A stretch of DNA of 64,000 bases from contig CAVURM010000002.1 in NCBI GenBank assembly GCA_963743875.1, positions 248,001 through 312,000 of the forward strand, written 5' to 3'. The notes under the pieces were generated by a model. That model was not told where the DNA came from. It did not search any database and saw only the letters and a list, made by a program, of their open reading frames with translations. The position numbers and the translations under genes are program-made. Origin of the DNA: RHKX01 sp963743875 (lineage in GTDB: Bacteria; Actinomycetota; Thermoleophilia; Solirubrobacterales; 70-9). Below, piece by piece: positions 16,826-25,077 of this stretch. The first letter of the stretch is position 1. Each line of letters starts with the position of its first letter.

Positions 16826-19210
16826 TTGATCGGCGCCTACGTCTCGCTGATCCTGATCCTGGTTTCCGCGCTGCTGGTCGGCCAGGCGCTTGTCGCCTTC
16901 GCCGCCGGTTCGACCCGGGAGCATCCGGTCAGGGCCTCCTGGCTCGCGCCCGCGTACGGCATCGCAGCTCTGCTGGTGATCGCCGGGGTCGCGGTGCGGC
17001 TTCCCGGCCACGGCGTCACGGCGGCCATCGCGCTGATCGCGTCCACCGCCCTGGCGGCCCTCTACCTGTGGGGGCGCGTGGTCGGCATGCGGTCAGCCGC
17101 GAGGCTTGCGGGGCCGGTGATCGTGGTCACAGTTCTCGCGGCGTCGCTCCCGTTCGCGATCGCCGGGCATGGCGGAATCCTCGGCGTCGGCCTTGTCAAC
17201 GACGACATGGCGTCGCATCTGATCATCGCCAGCTACGTGACCGACCACTCGGGTCACGTACCCAGCTTCATCAAGGGTGGGTATCCGATCGGCCCTCACG
17301 CGGTCGTCGCCGGCATCGCCAAGCTGACCGGCGCCGGCCTCGTCGACGTGTTCGCCGGATTCACGTTGGCCCTCGCCCCGCTGATCGGGCTGCTCGGGAT
17401 CGGGCTGCTCGGCAGGATGTCGCGCCTCCGCCTGATCGTCGGCGCGTCCCTGATCGCGCTTCCGTACCTGGGGGCCGCCTACCTGTCGCAGGGCGCCTTC
17501 AAGGAACCGTTGCAGGCGATGCTGCTGATCGGGTTCGCTCTCTCGTTGGCCTCTCTCGTCGGCCTGCGGACGCCGCTCTCGGAGCCCGACGACGTGGATG
17601 CCGATCATCCTCCGACTCCCTCGACCGAGCACCCGGTCAAACGGGTCCTCCCGCTGGCGGTCCTGGCGGCGGCGAGCGTCTTCAACTACAGCCTTCCGGG
17701 GCTGCTCTGGGTCGGCGCCGTCGGCGCCGCCGTGCTGCTCGCCCGCTACGCGCTCGTCAAGCCTCGGCCCGAGCTACCCGAGAACTGGCTGCGCAAGGTC
17801 GCGCCCTACCTGCTCGGCCTGCTCGCCGTGATCGCCGTTGCTACGGCCGGCGAATGGAGCCGAATCGCCGATTTCAGCCGCCTCTCGGCCCTCAACCCCG
17901 ATCGTTTCGGCTCCGATCTGGGCAACCTCAGCCAGGCCCTCTCACCGCTCGAGGCGCTCGGGATCTGGCCGGCGGGCGAGTTCGACGCAACAGCGACCTC
18001 GGCGGGCCTGCCTGCACCCGCCTTCTATCTGGGTGCGCTGATCGCCCTGTCGGCGCTGGTCCTCGGGTTGATCCGCGAGCGGCGCGAGCGCGATTGGACG
18101 CTGCCGGCGCTCTTCATCGCGATGCTGGGCGTCTGGATCCTGGCGGCGTTGTTCAGCAGCCCCTACATCGCAGCCAAGGCGCTGGCGATCATCTCCCCGG
18201 TCGCGCTCGCGATCGCGCTGCGCGGCACGCTCGCCGCCCGTGGGCCCGCCTTGGCGCTGGGCATCGTGCTGGTGATCGGCGCCGCCGGATCGTCGTTTCT
18301 GGCGTTGCGTCAGGCCGCGGTGGGACCGGACTCACACTCCCTCCAACTCGCCCAGATCCGGCCTCTCGTCGAAGACGAGCCGGTCCTCTTCCTCGGTCGC
18401 GACGACTTCATCGGCTGGGAGCTGGCCGGATCCGACGAGATCACCGGGATCGTCACCAATTTCTACGACGTCGAGGACGCCCGTCCGCGATTCAAGAAGG
18501 GGGAGGGGGGTGGCGAGAAGTTCGATGTCGATGCGGTCTTCCCGGAGACGCTCGACAGCTTCCGCTACATCCTCGCGACCACCGGCGGGCCCGCGTCGAT
18601 CGTCCCGCCGCGGTTCGAGGAGGTGAAGCGCACGTCCGACTACGTCCTCTACGAGCGCACGGGGAGCACCGGCAAGCGACGCACCCTCGACGAGGGCACG
18701 GCACCGGGGGCCGTGCTCGATTGCGACTCGCCCGAGGGGAGGGCCGTCGCCGACGGCCAGGGCACCGCGATCGTCTGGAACACTCCGCCGGTGATCGCCG
18801 AGGCCGACGGCTGGAAGCCCGACGACTCCCCGGCCGACGGCTCACCCTCGTCCCAGGTGCTGGAGATTCCCGAGGCCGGTAGGTGGCTGATCTCCCTCGA
18901 GTACGACAGTCGCCGGCCGCTGCACGTCAGCTCACCTGACCTCGGCCTCGATCAGACCGTCGCGGCCAATCTCGACTTCCGCGGGGAGACGCCGACTCTT
19001 CCCGTCGGGGAGATCGAGGTCAGCGGGCCGACGGAGGCCACGGTGACCGCGGAGCCCTCTGCCCCCAACCTCCTGGCGAGGGTCCTTCGGGCGCCCAATG
19101 AGGCCCACCTGCGCTCTCTCACCGCCACCCCACTCGACCCCGGCGCGATCGAGCGCGTCCAGGTCCGCCAGACCTGTGACCGCTACGTCGACTGGTACCG
19201 CCAGAGCTAG
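16826..19210 (+). CDS. Large polytopic membrane protein, possibly GT-C-type, function unknown
   Basis: 794 residues from a TTG start. About 14 membrane segments occupy residues 1-490, then a soluble C-terminal half of about 300 residues looks beta-rich. An early loop has VNDDMASHLIIASYVTDH near residue 125; a paired Asp in the first large loop is a feature of GT-C glycosyltransferases, so a lipid-linked sugar transferase is possible. This is inference, and I do not recognise the family. The end (VRQTCDRYVDWYRQ) is short and polar. It starts 27 bases after asd and may be in that operon. Confidence 0.55.
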   Translation: MIGAYVSLILILVSALLVGQALVAFAAGSTREHPVRASWLAPAYGIAALLVIAGVAVRLPGHGVTAAIALIASTALAALYLWGRVVGMRSAARLAGPVIVVTVLAASLPFAIAGHGGILGVGLVNDDMASHLIIASYVTDHSGHVPSFIKGGYPIGPHAVVAGIAKLTGAGLVDVFAGFTLALAPLIGLLGIGLLGRMSRLRLIVGASLIALPYLGAAYLSQGAFKEPLQAMLLIGFALSLASLVGLRTPLSEPDDVDADHPPTPSTEHPVKRVLPLAVLAAASVFNYSLPGLLWVGAVGAAVLLARYALVKPRPELPENWLRKVAPYLLGLLAVIAVATAGEWSRIADFSRLSALNPDRFGSDLGNLSQALSPLEALGIWPAGEFDATATSAGLPAPAFYLGALIALSALVLGLIRERRERDWTLPALFIAMLGVWILAALFSSPYIAAKALAIISPVALAIALRGTLAARGPALALGIVLVIGAAGSSFLALRQAAVGPDSHSLQLAQIRPLVEDEPVLFLGRDDFIGWELAGSDEITGIVTNFYDVEDARPRFKKGEGGGEKFDVDAVFPETLDSFRYILATTGGPASIVPPRFEEVKRTSDYVLYERTGSTGKRRTLDEGTAPGAVLDCDSPEGRAVADGQGTAIVWNTPPVIAEADGWKPDDSPADGSPSSQVLEIPEAGRWLISLEYDSRRPLHVSSPDLGLDQTVAANLDFRGETPTLPVGEIEVSGPTEATVTAEPSAPNLLARVLRAPNEAHLRSLTATPLDPGAIERVQVRQTCDRYVDWYRQS

Positions 19211-19302
19211 CGATCTCCCCGGCGCCCCTAAGGGGTGTCCGAAACCTTGGGGTAGGGGTTTAGGGATGTCCTCGATGCGGGGGCGAGCGATCTCGCGCAG
19301 GA

Positions 19303-19324
19303 TCGAATCAGCAATTCGATTCGA
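19303..19324. promoter_or_regulatory. Inverted repeat, candidate operator of FAD oxidoreductase
   Basis: Perfect 7-base arms TCGAATC and GATTCGA are separated by 8 bases, centred 27 bases upstream of ATG 19341. The arms are AT-richer than the surroundings. The position suits a repressor site overlapping a promoter or start region. Confidence 0.45.
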
Positions 19325-19340
19325 GCCGAGGAGGCCCGCC

Positions 19341-20789
19341 ATGACTGCCACACCGACGACCGAGACCACGATCGACCTGAACGCGCTGCGGAGCAGTTTC
19401 TCCGGCGACGCGTACGGACCCGGCGATGCCGGCTGGGACGAGGCCCGTTCGGCCTGGAACCTGGCGGTGGACCAGCACCCGGCCGCGGTCGTGCTGCCCA
19501 ACGATGCCGCCGACGTCGCCCGGGCGGTGCGGTTCGCCCGTGATCGGGGCCTCAGGGTCAGCGCGCAGGGCACCGGGCACAACGCCGCAGCCTACGCGGG
19601 CCTGGCCGGCTCGCTGCTGATCAAGACTGAGCGCCTCCGGGAGGTCACCATCCGCCCGGGAGCCTCGTCGGCGCGGGTGGGTGCCGGAGTGACCTGGGGC
19701 GAGGTAGTGGGTCCCGCCGCCGAACACGGGCTCGCGGCGCTGGCCGGCTCGTCACACGACGTCGGCGTGGTCGGCTACACGCTCGGCGGCGGCGTCGGCT
19801 GGCTGTCCCGCAAGCACGGCCTGGCCTCCGAGCAGGTAACCGCGCTCGAGTTCGTCAGCGCTCACGGGGATCTACGTGAGGTGACGGCCCTGACCGATCC
19901 GGATCTGTTCTGGGCGCTGCGCGGCGGAGGTGGCAACTTCGGCGTGATCACCGCCATGGAGTTCAAGTTGCTGCCGATCACCGACCTCTACGCCGGGGCG
20001 CTCTTCTTCCCCCACGAACGCGCGGGCGAGGTGCTCGAGGCGTGGCGCCGATGGACGTCTTCGACCCCCGACGAGATCACCTCGATCGGGCGGCTGGTTC
20101 AGATCCCGCCGCTTCCGGAGATGCCGGAGTTCCTGCGCGGGCGTTCGTTCACGGTGATCGAGGCGGCCTACCTCGGCTCCGAGGAGAACGGCGCCGAACT
20201 GTTGGCGCCGCTGCGCGAGCTCGGTCCCGAGATGGACACGTTCGCCACGGTGAAGGTCCCTGACCTGCTCCAGCTCCACATGGACCCGCCCGGCCCGGTG
20301 CCGGGGCTCGGCGATCATCAGATGCTCGCCGACCTCGATGCCGACTCGCTGAGCTCGCTCGTCGAGGCGGTCGGTCCGGGATCCGGCTCCCCGCTGCTGT
20401 CATTCGAGTTTCGCCATCTCGGCGGGGCACTCGGCCGGCGGGGCGAGGGCAGCGGCGCGCTCGGGGCGCTGGGGGGTCGCTTCATGACCTTCGCCGTCGG
20501 CATTCTCGCCGCACCGGAGATGGAGGGGCCACTGCGGACCTCGTTCGAGGCGGCCCGTCAGGCGCTCGACGTCCTCGACAACGGCGAGGCCTACATGAAC
20601 TTCGCCGAGCATCCGGTCGAGCCGGAGGCGATCTTCGGCGATCGGACCCTGGGTCGCCTCCGCGAGATCCGCTCGCACGTCGATCCGGAGGGCCTGTTCA
20701 GGGCCAATCACTCGATCGACGCGGCCTGCGCCAGAGGGGCTTGCAGGGGCGACGGGGCTCGACTCACCCCGTCGCCCCCCCTTTTGTAG
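19341..20789 (+). CDS. FAD-linked oxidoreductase, berberine-bridge (BBE) type
   Basis: 482 residues from ATG 19341, chosen for the GAGGAGGC ribosome site just before it; the open frame runs 81 codons further back without support. The PP-loop FAD-binding domain has PNDAADVARAVRFARDRGL, then GTGHNAAAY with the His usually joined to FAD, GYTLGGGVGWLSRKHGL and ALRGGGGNFGVITAMEF. The BBE end is VDPEGLFRANHSI. It oxidises an unknown substrate with O2. The last 20 residues (ACARGACRGDGARLTPSPPL) are translated from a terminator hairpin, so the frame end is odd. Confidence 0.85.
   Translation: MTATPTTETTIDLNALRSSFSGDAYGPGDAGWDEARSAWNLAVDQHPAAVVLPNDAADVARAVRFARDRGLRVSAQGTGHNAAAYAGLAGSLLIKTERLREVTIRPGASSARVGAGVTWGEVVGPAAEHGLAALAGSSHDVGVVGYTLGGGVGWLSRKHGLASEQVTALEFVSAHGDLREVTALTDPDLFWALRGGGGNFGVITAMEFKLLPITDLYAGALFFPHERAGEVLEAWRRWTSSTPDEITSIGRLVQIPPLPEMPEFLRGRSFTVIEAAYLGSEENGAELLAPLRELGPEMDTFATVKVPDLLQLHMDPPGPVPGLGDHQMLADLDADSLSSLVEAVGPGSGSPLLSFEFRHLGGALGRRGEGSGALGALGGRFMTFAVGILAAPEMEGPLRTSFEAARQALDVLDNGEAYMNFAEHPVEPEAIFGDRTLGRLREIRSHVDPEGLFRANHSIDAACARGACRGDGARLTPSPPLL
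20746..20784 (+). terminator. Intrinsic terminator overlapping gene end
   Basis: A 12-bp perfect stem GGGGCGACGGGG/CCCCGTCGCCCC (20746-20757 with 20767-20778) and 9-base loop is followed by C-rich sequence and TTTT. It lies inside the last codons of the preceding frame, whose stop is at 20787-20789. Confidence 0.75.
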
Positions 20790-20792
20790 GGT
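20787..20792 (+). promoter_or_regulatory. -10-like TAGGGT, leaderless promoter of LuxR gene
   Basis: TAGGGT is 7 bases before ATG 20800 and its first three bases are the stop codon of the upstream gene. Transcription would start at about the A of the ATG. Confidence 0.5.
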
Positions 20793-20799
20793 CGCGTGC

Positions 20800-23592
20800 A
20801 TGTCCGATCGGGTCGAGTCATTGGTTGAACGCGAGTCCGAGCTTGCCACCGCGGCATCGGCCCTCGACCTGATCGCCGCGGGAGGCGGTCGAACCCTCCT
20901 GATCGAGGGGCCTGCGGGCATCGGCAAGAGCGCTGTGATCAGGGCGGTGGGGGAGCTTGCGGCTCTGCGCGGGATGCGTTCACCGACGGCCCGCGGCAGC
21001 GAGCTGGAGATCGAGTTCCCCTATGGCGTGGTCAGGCAACTCTTCGAGTCGCAGTTCGCCGACGCCGCCACCCGAGAACGTGCCCTCGCCGGTGCGGCGG
21101 GGCCGGCGGCATCGGTGTTCTCGACCGAGGTCACGAGTGCGGGCGGCGCCGACGACGTGTCGTTCTCGACGCTGCACGGCCTGTACTGGATGACCCTGAA
21201 TCTCGCCGGAGACGACCCGCTGCTCCTCTTCGTCGACGACATCCACTGGTGCGACCGTCCGTCGCTGCGTTTTCTCTCCTACCTCTCCCATCGGCTCGAC
21301 GGGGCTCCGATCGGCCTCGTCGCCGGCCTGCGCAGCACCGATCCCGGCACCGATCCGGCGCTGATCGCCGATATCGTCGGCGGCCCCGAGGTGATCTCGG
21401 TCCGCCCCGGTCCGCTCAGCGACGCCGCGATCGGGCATGTGGTCGAGGCCAGGCTCGGGAGCGAGGCTGACGGCGCCTTCAACGGTGCGGTGGGCGTCGC
21501 GACGGGAGGCAATCCGCTCTTGGTCCGGCAGCTGCTCAGCGAACTGGCGCTGGAGGGGGCCTCGCCTACCGAGCGGGACGCGGGGATGATCGCCGACGTC
21601 GGCCCGCGCGCGGTCACGAGAACCGTGCTGCGACGGCTCGGGCGGCTCGAGCCGGAGGCGAGCGAGGTCGCCCGGGCTCTCGCGATCCTTGGGGACGGCT
21701 CCGACGTCGATGCGATCGCGACCTTCTGCGGCTATGGCCGCGAGCAGGTGGCGGCCGCGATCACGTCGCTTGTCCGGGCGGAGATCGTGGCCCCGGGAAC
21801 CGAGATCACCTTCGTGCACCCCTTGGTTCGCGACGCGCTCTACGAGGAGCGACTGCTTGGCGAGCGGCAGCTTCATCACGCCAAGGCGGCGAGGCAGATG
21901 TTGGAGCGCGGTGACAGCGCCGAGAGGATCGCGGCGCAACTCCTCGCCGCCGACCCCGTGGGCGAGGAGTGGGCATCGGAGACGCTCGAGCGGGCCGCCA
22001 CGGATGCCGCCTCCAAGGGGGCGATGGAAAGCGCATCCACCTACCTCGAGCGGGTGCTCCGGGAGCCCTTGGACCCGGATCGCCGCGCGCGGCTCCAGTT
22101 CGGCCTCGGGCTGGCCGAGGTCGCCTTCGACGGACCCCGGGCCGCCGCTCACCTGCAGGAAGCCCACGAGGGACTCACCGATCCGGCGTCCAAGGCGATC
22201 GCCGCCTACGCGCTCGCCCGGACGATGCTCTTCATCGAGGAGGAGCAGCGCGCCGTGGACTTCGCCGCGACCGAGGTCCCGCGGGTCTCGGCCGAATTCC
22301 CTGATACGGCGAAGATGCTCGAGTCGATCGAGCTGATGGGACTGTACTTCGGTGCCCGGGTGGATCGCGCTGCTGAACGGTTTGCGGCACTGCGGAGGTT
22401 GCCTCCCGACGACAGCCCCGGAGAGGCGATGCTCACTTCGGTTTCCGCCTTCGACTGGATGATGCGCGGTGGCCCCGTCGGCGAGTGCGTCGAGCTCGCC
22501 GAGGCGGCGCTCGAGAGCCCGACGCTCATGGAGTACGACAACGGCCTCTTCTGGACGGCCTCGAACATCGTTCTCGTGGTCGCCGACCAGCCGCGAGCGC
22601 TCGAGGTCTGGGATTCGGCGCTCAGCGCCTCGCACCGTCGCGGGTCGATGTTCGGTGCCCTAACGGTTCACCTGTGGCGCGGCTGGACCAAGCTTCGCTA
22701 CGGCGACCTCAACGAGGCGGAGGAGTCGCTGCGGCTGGGACTGGAGCAGTGCAAGCTCTGGGGCCTCCGCGTCGGGACCTACGCCCGCGGGTTCCTCGCC
22801 GAACTGTTGGTCGAGCAGGGACGCCTCGATGAGGCCGACAGGATCCTCTCCGAGGAGGAGTCCGTGGCTGGTGCCGGGGAGGGGGCGCAGTGCTGGAGGA
22901 AGGGGGAGGTGGAACTGCTCCTCGCTCGCGGTCGGGCGGAGGAGGCTCTCGAGCGGTCCCGTAGCTTGATCGAACTGGACGGTTGGCGGAGCAGCCCCGC
23001 GTTCTCCGACCGACGTTCGCTCGAGGCGAGGTCTCTGATCCTCCTCGGTCTTCGCGACGAAGCCATTGCCTTGCTCGAGACGGATCTCACCCATGCGGAG
23101 AGCTGGGAGGCGCCGGGGACCGTGGGCAGGTCGTTGCGCCTGCTCGCGGAGGCCCGGGGCGATCAGGGGATCGCAGACCTCGAGCGGGCGATCGAGCTAT
23201 TGCGGAAGTCACCGATGCGGCTGGATCTGGCAAAGGCCCTTGCCGCCCTCGGATCGGCACTCCGCCGCGGGCGCAAGCCGACGGAGGCTCGCGAGCCCCT
23301 GCGCGAGGCCTTCGAGCTCGCCGAGGCCTGCGGCGCCGGGCTGCTCACATCGCGCGTGCGAACCGAGCTGCACGCATCCGGCGTCCGGCCGCGCTCGAGT
23401 GCCCTCTCCGGACCCGCCTCGCTGACCCCATCCGAGCGTCGCGTCGCCGAACTCGCCGCTTCCGGGCAGACCAACAAACAGATCGCCCAGGAGCTCTACG
23501 TGACTCCGAAGACGGTTGAGGTGCATCTCTCCAACAGCTATCGGAAGCTCGACATCAGCGGGCGGCGGGAGCTGACCGATGCTCTGGGATGA
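20800..23592 (+). CDS. Large ATP-binding LuxR-family transcriptional regulator (LAL type)
   Basis: 930 residues. The N-terminal AAA/STAND ATPase has Walker A GPAGIGKSAV near 37-46 and Walker B PLLLFVDDIHW near 140. A long TPR-like alpha-solenoid follows (residues 380-860). The C-terminal LuxR helix-turn-helix is LTPSERRVAELAASGQTNKQ through VEVHLSNSYRKLDI (residues 868-925). Such MalT-like proteins activate transcription after binding ATP and a ligand or partner. No metabolic target operon is obvious next to it; the flavoprotein upstream is a candidate. Confidence 0.92.
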   Translation: MSDRVESLVERESELATAASALDLIAAGGGRTLLIEGPAGIGKSAVIRAVGELAALRGMRSPTARGSELEIEFPYGVVRQLFESQFADAATRERALAGAAGPAASVFSTEVTSAGGADDVSFSTLHGLYWMTLNLAGDDPLLLFVDDIHWCDRPSLRFLSYLSHRLDGAPIGLVAGLRSTDPGTDPALIADIVGGPEVISVRPGPLSDAAIGHVVEARLGSEADGAFNGAVGVATGGNPLLVRQLLSELALEGASPTERDAGMIADVGPRAVTRTVLRRLGRLEPEASEVARALAILGDGSDVDAIATFCGYGREQVAAAITSLVRAEIVAPGTEITFVHPLVRDALYEERLLGERQLHHAKAARQMLERGDSAERIAAQLLAADPVGEEWASETLERAATDAASKGAMESASTYLERVLREPLDPDRRARLQFGLGLAEVAFDGPRAAAHLQEAHEGLTDPASKAIAAYALARTMLFIEEEQRAVDFAATEVPRVSAEFPDTAKMLESIELMGLYFGARVDRAAERFAALRRLPPDDSPGEAMLTSVSAFDWMMRGGPVGECVELAEAALESPTLMEYDNGLFWTASNIVLVVADQPRALEVWDSALSASHRRGSMFGALTVHLWRGWTKLRYGDLNEAEESLRLGLEQCKLWGLRVGTYARGFLAELLVEQGRLDEADRILSEEESVAGAGEGAQCWRKGEVELLLARGRAEEALERSRSLIELDGWRSSPAFSDRRSLEARSLILLGLRDEAIALLETDLTHAESWEAPGTVGRSLRLLAEARGDQGIADLERAIELLRKSPMRLDLAKALAALGSALRRGRKPTEAREPLREAFELAEACGAGLLTSRVRTELHASGVRPRSSALSGPASLTPSERRVAELAASGQTNKQIAQELYVTPKTVEVHLSNSYRKLDISGRRELTDALG

Positions 23593-23599
23593 TGCGGCG

Positions 23600-23932
23600 A
23601 TGAGCAAGTTCAGCAGGGTCCTGGCCACGGCGGCGGCCGTTGTTTCGATTGGCTTCGCAGCGGCCGGCTGCGAGGGGGAGTTCAGCATCGGCGGCCAGAC
23701 GGTCGATGCCGCTGATCTCGAGACCAAGCTCGCCGACCAGCTGGCGCCGCAGGCCGGTGTCAAACCGAGCGACGTCAGCGTCTCCTGCCCCGACGATCAG
23801 GATGTCGAGACCGGCGCTGAGTTCAACTGCACCCTGACCGCCCCCAACGGCGACGAGGTCGAGGTCAACGTGACCCTGACCGACGAGGACGGCGGCTTCA
23901 GCGCCAACGTCCCCCGGCAGCAGTTCAAGTAA
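23600..23932 (+). CDS. DUF4333-like lipoprotein
   Basis: 110 residues from ATG 23600, with ATG 23579 as an alternative inside the luxR gene. A lipoprotein signal ends in AAAGC at residues 23-27. The mature part has VSVSCPDDQDVETGAEFNCT, the two-Cys pattern of DUF4333 proteins of actinobacteria, a small cystatin-like fold of unknown role. It should be membrane-anchored outside the cell. It starts 7 bases after the regulator gene and may be read with it. Confidence 0.75.
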   Translation: MSKFSRVLATAAAVVSIGFAAAGCEGEFSIGGQTVDAADLETKLADQLAPQAGVKPSDVSVSCPDDQDVETGAEFNCTLTAPNGDEVEVNVTLTDEDGGFSANVPRQQFK

Positions 23933-24034
23933 GGCCCCTCTCCCAACAGAGGCCGACGTGGCCAGCCGATCGACGTTTCAGGTTCAGTGGTGGATTTCCA
24001 CTGACATCCGACGAAAATCCGCCAACGAACTGCA

Positions 24035-24161
24035 CGCCGCCCGAGCAGAGCGGATGCGAAGCGGAGTCTCCACCCCACTAAACCCTGACGCCCTTGCCGA
24101 GCGGCAACACCGCGCCACCCGACCGGACCGGACGCGCAGCGGAGCATCTGCTCGGAGTTAT
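24035..24161. repeat. Repeat family B, two diverged units in reverse orientation
   Basis: Two units with about 78-base spacing (GCGAAGCGGAG at 24056 and GCGCAGCGGAG at 24134) are the reverse complement of the array at 37189-37485. The element starts at the stop codon of the minus-strand HdrB-like gene. Rev-comp units contain the CCGAGCAGATGCTCCGC and GCGGTGTTGCCGC hairpin parts. It fills most of the convergent gap 23933-24161. Confidence 0.85.
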
Positions 24162-25055
24162 CTAAGCCAGGGCGGCGATGCGGTCGTCGACCGCCATCGT
24201 CGAAGCGATGTGCTTGGGCATCCCGAGCTGCTTGGGGTCGTAGCCGAGCGCCAGGCCGACCAGCTGTGGGAGGTGGAGGACGGCGAGACCGAGGTCTCGA
24301 CCGACGACCTTGGCCGCCTCCGGCTGCTGCATGTCGAGGTTCAGGTGGCAGAGCGGACACGGGGTGACGAGGCAGTCGGCACCGGCGTCGAGCGCATCGC
24401 CGACATGGGTTCCCGCCTGCTTGAGCGAGGTCTCACGGTTCATCGTGATCACCGGGAAGCCGCAGCAGCGGCGGGCGCCGTCGTATTCGACGACCTGGCC
24501 GCCGAGAGCCTCGATGACCTGCTCGAGGTAGAGGTCGCGATCGGGGAACTCGTCGTAGCCGAGGCGCGTCTTCGGGCGGAGGACGTAACAGCCGTAGAAC
24601 GGCCCCACCCGCAGCCCCTCGAGCGGGCGCTTGACCTTGGACTTGAGCGTTTCGAGGCCGATGTCTTCGACCAGCAACCAGAGGAAGTTCTTGTTCGTCC
24701 AGCCGTCCTTCGACTTCGTGTATGAGAGGCCCTCCCCGCTCAACGTCTCGTTGATGTGAGCCCGGTAGGCGCTGTCGGCGTCGAGGCGCTCCTGGCACTC
24801 CGACTGCGCGCCCTGGCAGGTCGAGCAGATGTTCATCATCGCCAGCCCGGTCTCCTGGGCGAGGGCGAAGGTGCGGGCATTCAGGGTGTCGGCCAGCTCC
24901 TGGTTGTGCTCGGCGATCACGCCGGCTCCGCAGCAGTTGGCGCGGTCGAGGGTGACGAGCTCGATGCCGAGTGCCTCGGCGGTCAGCTCCATCGAGCCGT
25001 GTAGCTCCGGGGTGAAGCCGCGGGAGACGCAGCCGGGCCAGTAGGCAAGCTTCAT
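24162..25055 (-). CDS. HdrB/SdhE-like CCG-domain subunit of succinate dehydrogenase
   Basis: 297 residues. Two cysteine-rich CCG domains are seen: ANCCGAGVI near residue 40 with MNICSTCQGA near 75, and ARRCCGFPVI near 195 with CLVTPCPLCH near 230. It begins MKLAYWPGCVSRG as in heterodisulfide reductase B and SdhE of type E succinate:quinone reductases, where the CCG domains bind an iron-sulfur cofactor and anchor the enzyme without haem. It is the last gene of sdhA-sdhB-hdrB and starts 22 bases after sdhB with an AGGAGCGAGG ribosome site. Confidence 0.88.
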   Translation of the reverse strand: MKLAYWPGCVSRGFTPELHGSMELTAEALGIELVTLDRANCCGAGVIAEHNQELADTLNARTFALAQETGLAMMNICSTCQGAQSECQERLDADSAYRAHINETLSGEGLSYTKSKDGWTNKNFLWLLVEDIGLETLKSKVKRPLEGLRVGPFYGCYVLRPKTRLGYDEFPDRDLYLEQVIEALGGQVVEYDGARRCCGFPVITMNRETSLKQAGTHVGDALDAGADCLVTPCPLCHLNLDMQQPEAAKVVGRDLGLAVLHLPQLVGLALGYDPKQLGMPKHIASTMAVDDRIAALA

Positions 25056-25077
25056 GCCTCGCTCCTGTTCTTGGTGG

